The notes beneath the pieces were generated by a model. That model was given only the letters and a program-made list of their open reading frames with translations. It searched no databases and had not been told where the DNA came from. The translations under genes and the position numbers were made by a program. Source: Parafrankia sp041008525 (GTDB taxonomy: Bacteria > Actinomycetota > Actinomycetes > Frankiales > Frankiaceae). From it: a stretch of 64,000 bases of DNA. The stretch is from the NCBI RefSeq assembly GCF_041008525.1, contig NZ_JBFLUG010000022.1:1-64000 (forward strand). Reading direction: 5' to 3'. Below, one piece after another: positions 33,176 to 40,141 of this stretch (the stretch's first letter is position 1; each line of letters opens with the position of its first letter).

Positions 33176-33882
33176 TGCGCCGCCTCCGATTCCGTGCCCG
33201 CCGCCGGACCCAGCCACCCCGATCATCGCCCAACCCGGGCCATCGCGGGGGAACAGGGCGGTATCACGAGCTTTCGCGCGGCGCGGAGAACGCTCCTTCG
33301 CCACTCACCGGGCGGGCCGCGGAAGTATGTCGAAGAACTCCCGGGCGCTCAGTCCGATTTACGACACCTTTACGCCGTCCGTGTATTTCCGATACCGCCT
33401 GGGCTGCCCGGAGGCGGACCACCGGGCAGGCCGGTGGATTCGACGGGACGTGCCCGCCGCGGCCGGTGGCACGCCCCGGCCGGTTCGGCATCTCGCCCCG
33501 CGCCCGCGGTCGCACCGCCCGCAGATCCGCCCGACGCGGCACGGGCACCAGGAGAACACTCCGCTATGGCGGTGAACCGGCCGTCCGCCATGGCGGTGAA
33601 CCGGCCGCGGAGATCTGGCCGGATCACCTGACGCAGCCCCCGGGGCGCGATCCGCACCGGGATGGTGACAGGACGGCGTGACGCGAACGCGTACGGTACG
33701 GACGTCGTCGTGTCCGAGATGACCGTTAAGATCAGCCCTCGGGCCGATTTTCGCCGGGCTCCGGGACGTCGTACAGTGCTCCGTACCAATGACACGGTCT
33801 AAGTAGAGTGCTCGGGAGTCACCCGCTCGGCCACCGGTCAGCGCCACGGCCCGCGATTCCCGGCCCTGACGTAAGGGTAGCT
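33176..33882. promoter_or_regulatory. 707-bp divergent region without a confident gene
   Basis: No frame here has a convincing start, SD and protein. The region contains a 24-bp direct repeat (33561-33608), two comparatively AT-rich patches (about 33318-33400 and 33690-33800) and several short GTAC-containing repeats near 33696-33790. The last patch, with CGTACAGTGCTCCGTACC, is the likeliest promoter/operator area of the MerR gene downstream. Confidence 0.35.
33561..33608. repeat. 24-bp direct repeat, two adjacent copies
   Basis: The two copies (33561-33584 and 33585-33608) share the core ATGGCGGTGAACCGGCCG and differ only at the fifth base and the last base. They lie in the non-coding region between NUDIX and MerR genes. 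Confidence 0.85.
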
Positions 33883-34359
33883 TTGTCGACGATGCGCAGG
33901 GACGAATCCGTTCCCAGTCTGGTCCGACGCAACACTCTCCAGATCGGAGAGGTTGCCGAGCGGGTGGGATTGTCGCTGCGTACGGTGCGCTACTACGAGG
34001 AGGCCGGGCTTCTCGTTCCGACCGGCCGGACCCCGGGCGGATTCCGTCTGTATGACGACGACGCCGTCAGCCGCCTGCTCCTCATCCGGAAAATGAAGCC
34101 GCTGGGTTTCACCCTCGACGAGATGCGCTCGCTGCTGGCCGTTCGTGATGAGCTCATCGACCCGCAGCTGGCATCCGAGCGGCGGGCCGAGCTGCGGGAG
34201 CGGCTCCGTACCTGGGTCGTTCTGGCCGAGCAGAAACTTGCCACCCTGCGCGAGCAGGCCGGTGTCGCGGAGGATTTCGTCGTCGGTCTGCACGATGATG
34301 TCGAGAGATCACAGACAACGGTCCAGGGCGAGAGCCACGACGAGCTGCCGGAGCACTGA
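33883..34359 (+). CDS. MerR-family transcriptional regulator, first copy
   Basis: About 158 residues from TTG 33883 (TAAGGGTAGC upstream); ATG 33892 is the alternative. The MerR DNA-binding domain is intact (LQIGEVAERVGLSLRTVRYY, EEAGLLVPTGRTPGGFRLYD), followed by VSRLLLIRKMKPLGFTLDEM and a long dimerisation helix (RRAELRERLRTWVVLAEQKL). There is no cysteine-based metal site. The effector end is short and acidic. MerR proteins twist long-spacer promoters, but I could not assign a target. It is paralogous to the next gene over almost its whole length. Confidence 0.87.
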   Translation: MSTMRRDESVPSLVRRNTLQIGEVAERVGLSLRTVRYYEEAGLLVPTGRTPGGFRLYDDDAVSRLLLIRKMKPLGFTLDEMRSLLAVRDELIDPQLASERRAELRERLRTWVVLAEQKLATLREQAGVAEDFVVGLHDDVERSQTTVQGESHDELPEH

Positions 34360-34411
34360 CGAGCCACCGGAGCACCAGGGCGGCCCTGCCGATGGGACCG
34401 TGCCCGGACGG

Positions 34412-34461
34412 GCAATATGCCCGGCGCCGGGTCGTCGGGGCACGGCGGGCCCGCAATATGC
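34412..34461. repeat. Two GCAATATGC palindromic motifs between MerR genes
   Basis: GCAATATGC occurs at 34412-34420, inside the wider inverted repeat GGGCA-ATA-TGCCC, and again at 34453-34461. The spacing is 41 bp, about four helical turns. Both are AT-rich islands in GC-rich DNA. Confidence 0.6.
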
Positions 34462-34564
34462 TGGGACGGGTCCCGCCGGCGGCAGCGCGCCATCCGGATC
34501 CGGTACCGCCAGCGGTCGCGCCCACCCACCGTCATCTGCCCGCGATACCGACATAAGGGTCGAA

Positions 34565-35023
34565 TTGTCCACGACAGGGAACATCACCCCCTCCGCAGCC
34601 CACCGCGGCGTCTACGAGATCGGCGAGGTCGCCACCCTGGTCGGGCTGTCCCTGCGGACGGTCCGTTTCTATGAGGAGGCCGGTCTGCTCGTGGCCGTCG
34701 GGCAGGCCGCTGGCGGCTATCCGCTCTACGACGACGACGCACTCGAGCGCTTCCTGCTCATCAAGAAGATGAAGCCGCTGGGATTCACGCTCGACGAGAT
34801 GCGGGCGCTGGTCGGTCTCCGCGAGGAGATCGACCGGGATGGTCTCCCCCACGAGCGCCGGGAGGAACTGCGTGAGCGGCTCGCCACCTGGGTCAGTCTC
34901 GCCGAGGAGAAGCTGGCCTCTCTGCAGGAGCAGGTCCGCGTCGCGGAGGCGTTCATGGTGATGCTGCACGACGACACCGCGCGGACCCGGCTGCGTTTCG
35001 ACGGCGACCCGGGCATCTTCTGA
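34565..35023 (+). CDS. MerR-family transcriptional regulator, second copy
   Basis: About 152 residues from TTG 34565, preceded by ATAAGGGTCG. The MerR domain reads YEIGEVATLVGLSLRTVRFY, EEAGLLVAVGQAAGGYPLYD, then LLIKKMKPLGFTLDEMRAL and a helix EELRERLATWVSLAEEKLAS. It differs from the first copy mainly at the termini: this one starts LSTTGNITPSAAHRG and ends TRLRFDGDPGIF. The start context of the two genes is also similar, supporting a tandem duplication. The effector is unknown. Confidence 0.87.
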   Translation: MSTTGNITPSAAHRGVYEIGEVATLVGLSLRTVRFYEEAGLLVAVGQAAGGYPLYDDDALERFLLIKKMKPLGFTLDEMRALVGLREEIDRDGLPHERREELRERLATWVSLAEEKLASLQEQVRVAEAFMVMLHDDTARTRLRFDGDPGIF

Positions 35024-35113
35024 TCTGACGGGCCCGCCCTGGCCCGCCTCCCGCCTGGCCCACCTCCCTGCGCCGCACCCGCGCCAGGCCGGGCGGCACA
35101 GGTGCCAGGTGCC

Positions 35114-35145
35114 GTCTGCCACGGGCAGATCTGCCGGGGGCAGAC
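35114..35145. promoter_or_regulatory. Nested palindrome of four TCTGCC half-sites upstream of clpP
   Basis: GTCTGCC (35114-35120), the perfect 12-bp palindrome GGCAGATCTGCC (35124-35135) and GGCAGAC (35139-35145) form a symmetric 32-bp element. The two full arms pair at 14 of 16 positions with no loop, which favours a protein-binding site over a terminator. It lies 98 bp upstream of the clpP ATG. Confidence 0.6.
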
Positions 35146-35170
35146 ATCCCCTCCCGCGGGGTGCCTTCTC

Positions 35171-35188
35171 GGCGAGGCTGGCCTCGCC
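35171..35188. promoter_or_regulatory. Inverted repeat GGCGAGGC-TG-GCCTCGCC upstream of clpP
   Basis: A perfect 8-bp inverted repeat with a 2-bp spacer, 55 bp before the clpP ATG. It is a possible operator or 5'-leader hairpin. It does not match the CGC-N5-GCG core I would expect of a ClgR box. Confidence 0.45.
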
Positions 35189-35242
35189 GGCCCCTGCACG
35201 TGATCCCCGACCCCGCCGGGCCGGCGGGAGGTCACCACAGCC

Positions 35243-35899
35243 ATGAGCACCCTGCACACGCAGCACACCGGGCACGCGCCTGCCGCCGCGTCCGCACCGT
35301 TCGAGGACCAGGTGTTCCAGCGGCTGCTCGCGAACCGCATCGTCTTCCTCGGCGCGGTGGTCGAGGACGCGATGGCCAACGCCATCTGCGGCGAGCTCCT
35401 GCTCCTCGCCGCCGACGACCCGACAGCCGACATCTTCCTGTACATCAACTCGCCGGGTGGCTCGGTCAGCGCGGGCATGGCCATCTACGACACGATGCAG
35501 TACATCGGGAACGACGTCGCCACCGTCGCCCTGGGGATGGCCGGGTCGATGGCGCAGGTGCTGCTCACCAGCGGTGCGCCCGGCAAGCGGTACGCGCTGC
35601 CCCACGCCAGGGTGCTGATGCATCAGCCGTCCGGGGGGATCGGCGGATCGACCGCGGACATCTCGATCCAGGCGGAGCAGCTGCTGGCCGCCAAGCACCT
35701 GATCCAGAAGCTGATCTCGACGCATTCCGGGCAGCCGGTGGAACGGGTCGAGGCCGACTCCGACCGCGACCGCTGGTTCACCGCTGACCAGGCCCGGGAA
35801 TACGGCCTGGTCGACGAGGTCATCGACAGCGCCGGCCGGATGGCCACCGCCTCACACCGAGACCGGCACGCCCCACGCTCCGTGCCACGCACCGCCTGA
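35243..35899 (+). CDS. clpP: ATP-dependent Clp protease proteolytic subunit (paralogue)
   Basis: A 218-residue ClpP. The fold motifs are IFLYINSPGGSVSAGMAIYD, catalytic Ser102 in ALGMAGSMAQVLL, His127 in VLMHQPSGG and Asp176 in DRDRWFTADQAREYGLVD, so the Ser-His-Asp triad is complete. Residues 101 (Gly) and 104 (Ala) deviate from the usual GxAASMG. The N-terminal processing region is short. It should assemble into tetradecamers with another ClpP and a Clp ATPase, but no partner clpP is adjacent, unlike usual actinobacterial clpP1P2 or clpP3P4 pairs. The convergent neighbour is a ClgR/PopR-like regulator. The 3' end overlaps that gene by 48 bp. Confidence 0.93.
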   Translation: MSTLHTQHTGHAPAAASAPFEDQVFQRLLANRIVFLGAVVEDAMANAICGELLLLAADDPTADIFLYINSPGGSVSAGMAIYDTMQYIGNDVATVALGMAGSMAQVLLTSGAPGKRYALPHARVLMHQPSGGIGGSTADISIQAEQLLAAKHLIQKLISTHSGQPVERVEADSDRDRWFTADQAREYGLVDEVIDSAGRMATASHRDRHAPRSVPRTA

Positions 35900-36592
35900 G
35901 CCGCCGGTTCCCGCGCGGGTGCGCGTGTGGGCGCGCACATGGGCCGGGCGCCCCGGCCCCGGCCGGACCGCGTGCCGGAGCACGGACGGGCCGCGCCGCG
36001 GGCCGCCGGTGCCCAGGTGGATCACCTGCCGGCCCGTGGCCGCACGCGCCTCGTACCGGCCGGCCGGCCGTATCACCCGGGCCCCGCCCACGGCGGCGAC
36101 CGGACCCCGCCGCTCCGGGCCCGCGACGATCTCGTGGGCGGCGGCACCGGCTCCCGCTGCGGGTACGGTCGGGTGCGTTCCGGAGACCACGACCAGGACA
36201 CCGTCGACCACGACACCGTTGGCCATGACACCGTTGGCCACGACACTGTCGGGCCGGATCCGGTCGGGGCTGGCCGGCATGGTGTGCCGCGCCGGCAGCG
36301 GCTCATACCGCACCAGCTCGCTCATCGCCGCCGCGAGCAGGTCGACCACCCGGATACCCAGCGCGCGGCAGATCGCCGCGAGCACCTCCGAGGAGGCCTC
36401 CTTGCGCCCGCGCTCCACCTCCGAGAGATAGGGCATCGACACCTGGGCGGCCGCGGCGACGTCCCGCAGGGTGCGGCCCTGCTGGCGTCGCACCCTGCGC
36501 AGCACCTCGCCGAACAGGTCACGCAGCGGTGGCGTGGCCACCCGGTGCTCGGGTGTGACACCGCTTCCGGCGGCCCCTGCTCCGTTCGTCAC
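35852..36592 (-). CDS. Xre-family regulator, ClgR/PopR-like, with long variable tail
   Basis: A 246-residue protein. The HTH at about 22-80 reads LRDLFGEVLRRVRRQQGRTL, RDVAAAAQVSMPYLSEVERG, RKEASSEVLAAICRALGI, the sequence type of ClgR/PopR regulators that control clp genes in Streptomyces and relatives. The C-terminal 150 residues are unlike ClgR: Val/Gly/Pro-rich, with three tandem 15-bp repeats near 36200-36245 giving a VANGVMANGVVVDGV stretch, then an Arg/His/Gly-rich end. The neighbourhood with clpP supports a regulatory link, although the genes face each other, so it is not simple divergent control. The start ATG 36592 is plausible but without a strong SD. Confidence 0.8.
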   Translation of the reverse strand: MTNGAGAAGSGVTPEHRVATPPLRDLFGEVLRRVRRQQGRTLRDVAAAAQVSMPYLSEVERGRKEASSEVLAAICRALGIRVVDLLAAAMSELVRYEPLPARHTMPASPDRIRPDSVVANGVMANGVVVDGVLVVVSGTHPTVPAAGAGAAAHEIVAGPERRGPVAAVGGARVIRPAGRYEARAATGRQVIHLGTGGPRRGPSVLRHAVRPGPGRPAHVRAHTRTRAGTGGSGGAWHGAWGVPVSV

Positions 36593-36735
36593 CGCGCTGC
36601 CCCCGCCTCTCCACCGTTCCCGACACCATCGACCCCTGCGCGCAGGGTACGCGGGCGGGCGGACGGAACAGCACTGAGGTCCGGCATTGCCCGGGACCGC
36701 CCCAGCGCGGCACGGAGCGGCACGGCACGGAGCCG

Positions 36736-36793
36736 CCGGGCGCGGCGCGGCCGGCGGTCAGTCACCGGGCGCGGCGCGGCCGGCGGTCAGTCG
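36736..36793. repeat. 29-bp direct repeat over the recD2 stop codon
   Basis: Copies at 36736-36764 and 36765-36793 differ only in the last base and end GGCGGTCAGTC(A/G). The second copy contains the recD2 stop codon (minus strand, 36787-36789), so the first copy is a duplication of the 3' end of the gene. Confidence 0.85.
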
Positions 36794-39171
36794 CCGGCGG
36801 CGGCGTGGAGACGGTGAGCGAGGGCGGTGTGCCGCTGGCCATGCCCGGCCGAGCGGACCGCCTGGCCGATCGCACGCCGCGATCCCACCAGCACGACCAG
36901 CTTCTTCGCCCGGGTGACCGCCGTGTACAGCAGGTTGCGCTGCAGCATCATCCAGGCGCTGGTGGTCAGCGGGATCACCACGGCCGGGTATTCGCTGCCC
37001 TGCGAGCGGTGGATCGTCACCGCGTAGGCGTGGACCAGTTCGTCCAGCTCGGTGAAGGCGTAGTCGACGTCCTCGTCCTCGTCCGTGCGCACGGTGAGCG
37101 TCTGGTTCTCGTCGTCGAGCGCGGTGACGACGCCGAGGGTCCCGTTGAACACCCCGTTCGCGCCCTTGTCGTAGTTGTTGCGGATCTGGGTGACCTTGTC
37201 GCCGACCCGGAAGACCCGCCCGCCGAACCTGCGCTCGGGCCGGCCGGGCCGGCTCGGGGTGAGCGCCTCCTGCAGCGCAATGTTGAGCGCGCCCGCGCCG
37301 GCCGGGCCGCGGTGCATCGGGGCGAGGACCTGGATGTCACGCCGCGGGTCCAGGCCGAACTTCGCCGGAATGCGCCGGGCCACCACGTCGGCGGTGAGGC
37401 GGGCGGCCTCCTCGGCGTCCTCGGCGGTGAAGAGGAAGAAGTCGTCGAACCCGCGGACGAGCGGATGGTCGCCGCGGTTGATCCGGTGCGCGTTGGTGAC
37501 CACGCCCGACTCACTGGCCTGGCGGAACACCTGGGTCAGCCGGACGTGCGGAATGGGGGTGCCCGGCGCGAGCAGGTCGCGGAGCACCTGCCCGGCGCCG
37601 ACCGACGGGAGCTGGTCGACGTCCCCGACGAGCAGCAGGTGCGCGCCGGGCGCGACCGCTTTGATCAGTTTGTTGGCCAGCAGCAGATCGACCATGGACG
37701 CCTCGTCGACCACGATGAGATCGGCGTCGAGGGGCCGGTCGCGGTCGAAGGCGGCATCGCCGCCGGGGCGCAGCTCCAGCAGCCGGTGCACGGTGGACGC
37801 CTCATGCCCCGTGAGCTCGGCGAGCCGCTTGGCGGCCCGTCCGGTCGGGGCGGTGAGCACGACCTTCGCCCCCCGCGCGCGGGCGAGCTCGACGACGGAG
37901 CGGACGGTGAAGCTCTTCCCGCAGCCCGGGCCACCGGTCAGGACGGCCACCCGAGAGGTGAGCGCGAGGGCGACCGCGGCACGCTGCGCCTCGGCCAGCT
38001 CGGAACCGGTGCGCCCGCGCAGCCAGTCCAGCGCCCGCTCCCAGTCGACGGTGGCGAACGCGCCGAGACGGTCGGTGCCAGCCCGCAGCAGCCGCAGGAG
38101 CTGCGCCGCCACCGAGACCTCGGCCCGGTGGAACGGCACCAGGTAGACCGCGGTGACGGGCTGTTCCGGGTCCTCGCCGGGAACCTCCTCCCGGGTCACT
38201 CCCTCCTCGGCGACCAGCTCGGCGAGGCTCTCGATCACCGCGCCGGTGTCGACGCCCAGGATGCGCACGGCGTCACTGATGAGGCGGTTCTCCGGCAGGA
38301 AGCAGTGGCCGCCGTCGGTCGCCTCGGACAGGGTGAACAGCAGACCGGCCTTGATCCGCTGGGGACTGTCGTGCGGGATGCCGACGGCCTGCGCGATCGT
38401 GTCCGCGGTGCGGAAGCCGATGCCCCACACGTCCGCCGCCAGCCGGTACGGCTCGGTACGCACGACACCGATCGAGGCATCCCCGTACTTCTTGTAGATC
38501 TTCACGGCCAACGAGGTGGAGACCCCCACACCCTGGAGGAACAGCATGACCTCCTTGATGGCCTTCTGCTCCTCCCAGGCGGCCGCGATCGCCTTCGTGC
38601 GTTTCGGGCCCAGGCCCGGCACCTCGATCAGCCGCTCCGGCGTGCTCTCGATGACGTCCAGCGCGGCGGTGCCGAAGTGGTCGACGATCCGCTCGGCAAA
38701 GCGCGGCCCGATCCCCTTGACCAGCCCGGAGCCCAGGTAGCGCTGGATGCCCTGGATGCTCGCCGGCAGGACGGTGGTGTAGTCCTCGACCTGGAACTGG
38801 CGGCCGTACTGCGGGTGCGACCCCCACCGCCCGCGCATCCGCAGCGACTCCCCCGGCTGCGCGCCGAGCAGCGCCCCGACGACGGTCAGCAGCTCGCCGC
38901 CGCGCCCGGTGTCGACCCGGGCGACGGTGTAGCCGGTCTCCTCGTTCGCGAAGGTGACCCGTTCCAGGACAGCCTCGAGCACTGCCAGCTGGAACGGTGG
39001 GCGTCCGGCCGGGCCCTGCGGGGCGGGGCGCCCCCGGCCCGGAGGCGAACCGGCGGACGGTGACCCGGCGGACGGTGACCCGGCGGGCCGCGAATCGGCA
39101 GGCCGCGGCCCGGCGGGCGGCGCATCCACGGGCGCGGAGCCGGGGGGCGGGCCGGATTCGGGACGGTGCAC
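36787..39171 (-). CDS. recD2: RecD2-type SF1B DNA helicase
   Basis: About 794 residues from GTG 39171, which has GGAGA 5 bases upstream; the ATG at 39276 is possible but its leader is poor. After a roughly 60-residue Pro/Gly/Ala leader comes the OB-like N-terminal domain (LAVLEAVLERVTFANEETGY), helix-hairpin-helix modules (LIEVPGLGPKRTKAIAAAW, DVWGIGFRTADTIAQAVG), Walker A GGPGCGKS, DLIVVDEASMVD, LLLVGDVDQLPSVGAGQVL, VTIHRSQGSEYPAVV and YTAVTRAKKLVVLVG. The whole RecD2 series is present. RecD2 is a 5'-3' helicase in DNA repair or replication that works without RecBC. The Cys in Walker A is unusual but tolerated. Confidence 0.93.
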   Translation of the reverse strand: MHRPESGPPPGSAPVDAPPAGPRPADSRPAGSPSAGSPSAGSPPGRGRPAPQGPAGRPPFQLAVLEAVLERVTFANEETGYTVARVDTGRGGELLTVVGALLGAQPGESLRMRGRWGSHPQYGRQFQVEDYTTVLPASIQGIQRYLGSGLVKGIGPRFAERIVDHFGTAALDVIESTPERLIEVPGLGPKRTKAIAAAWEEQKAIKEVMLFLQGVGVSTSLAVKIYKKYGDASIGVVRTEPYRLAADVWGIGFRTADTIAQAVGIPHDSPQRIKAGLLFTLSEATDGGHCFLPENRLISDAVRILGVDTGAVIESLAELVAEEGVTREEVPGEDPEQPVTAVYLVPFHRAEVSVAAQLLRLLRAGTDRLGAFATVDWERALDWLRGRTGSELAEAQRAAVALALTSRVAVLTGGPGCGKSFTVRSVVELARARGAKVVLTAPTGRAAKRLAELTGHEASTVHRLLELRPGGDAAFDRDRPLDADLIVVDEASMVDLLLANKLIKAVAPGAHLLLVGDVDQLPSVGAGQVLRDLLAPGTPIPHVRLTQVFRQASESGVVTNAHRINRGDHPLVRGFDDFFLFTAEDAEEAARLTADVVARRIPAKFGLDPRRDIQVLAPMHRGPAGAGALNIALQEALTPSRPGRPERRFGGRVFRVGDKVTQIRNNYDKGANGVFNGTLGVVTALDDENQTLTVRTDEDEDVDYAFTELDELVHAYAVTIHRSQGSEYPAVVIPLTTSAWMMLQRNLLYTAVTRAKKLVVLVGSRRAIGQAVRSAGHGQRHTALAHRLHAAAGD

Positions 39172-39311
39172 GTTGTCTCCGCGGGGCTTGGACTGTCCGA
39201 CTGATTCCCGCCGGTACCTGAACCGGCGGACGCGCCGGGCGCCGCGCCCCGGCGGCAGCGGCGGGAATCCCGCCATCCTCGCCCATCGGCCCGCCGGCTA
39301 CGGCTGCCGGG

Positions 39312-40046
39312 TCACCACCCGACGGCCTCCGCCCCCGGGCCCGCGAACAGGTGGGCGCCGAGCGCCTCGACGACCATGTCCGTGGGGTCGGATGATCCGG
39401 TGACCAGGTCCAGGCTGTGCCGGGCCGCGAGCACGGCGATGCCGTGCAGGTGCGTCCAGGCGAGCAGCGCCTGCCGGCGGGCCCGCTCCGAGCCGGTCGG
39501 CGGCGGGTCGTCCACCCCCGAACCAGCCACGACGAGACCACCCGCTGGCGGCCCGCCGGCTCGCGGGCCCTCCGCGGGCGGGCCAGCAGCGCGCTCGGCG
39601 AGCACCGCGGCGACGAGGCCCGTCCAGTGCTCGACCATCGGCAGGCTGCGGGAGCGAAGGTTCTCCCCGGAGCCGACCAGGAGATCGTGTCGGAACATCA
39701 GCTCGAACATGCCGGGTCGCTCGCGCGCGAAGCGGACGTACTCGATCCCGACGCGCACCGCCCGGTCCGCGGCCACGCTGGCGCCGAAGGTGACGCCGGT
39801 CGAGTCGGGGGCCGGCGATGACGTGCTCAGCACCCGGTCGAACCGGGACGAGAGATCAGACAGCCCTTCGCCCGCGATGGCGGCGAGCAGCGCGGCGTGC
39901 GTGGGGAAGTACCTGCGGGGAGCGCCGTGGGAGACACCCGCCCGCCGCGCGATCGCGCGCAGGCCAAGCGCGCCCAGGCCCTCCGCGTCGAGCATCTCGA
40001 CGCCCACCTCGACCAGGCGCTCGCGCAGGGACCCGTCAGCCGTCAT
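39312..40046 (-). CDS. TetR-family transcriptional regulator
   Basis: A 244-residue regulator from ATG 40046. The TetR HTH is at 8-55 (RLVEVGVEMLDAEGLGALGL, RAIARRAGVSHGAPRRYFPT). The ligand domain has the segment VRVGIEYVRFARERPGMFEL, the TetR_C/WHG type. A Gly/Pro-rich insert of about 40 residues precedes the final helices (RRQALLAWTHLHGIAVLAAR). Its start codon abuts a double palindrome shared with the divergent acyltransferase gene, so it very probably represses itself and that gene. The ligand may be a lipid or acyl compound, inferred from the neighbour. Confidence 0.9.
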   Translation of the reverse strand: MTADGSLRERLVEVGVEMLDAEGLGALGLRAIARRAGVSHGAPRRYFPTHAALLAAIAGEGLSDLSSRFDRVLSTSSPAPDSTGVTFGASVAADRAVRVGIEYVRFARERPGMFELMFRHDLLVGSGENLRSRSLPMVEHWTGLVAAVLAERAAGPPAEGPRAGGPPAGGLVVAGSGVDDPPPTGSERARRQALLAWTHLHGIAVLAARHSLDLVTGSSDPTDMVVEALGAHLFAGPGAEAVGW

Positions 40047-40085
40047 GTAGACAGTGTCTACCACCAACTGGTAGACACTGTCTAC
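40047..40085. promoter_or_regulatory. Paired TetR operator between tetR and acyltransferase
   Basis: GTAGACAGTGTCTAC (40047-40061) and GTAGACACTGTCTAC (40071-40085) are each near-perfect palindromes and are also reverse complements of each other, with centres 24 bp apart. The first abuts the tetR ATG. Two sites spaced near two helical turns are typical of TetR regulators controlling divergent promoters. Confidence 0.8.
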
Positions 40086-40141
40086 CCGACGGGAGCCACC
40101 TGGCTCCCGGTCCGTTCACCGCACTGATCCACGGAGCCGGC

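Noticed and set aside
35171..35188. Calling the inverted repeat a ClgR box
   Set aside because: It lacks the CGC-N5-GCG core, so the link to the nearby ClgR/PopR-like regulator is unsupported.
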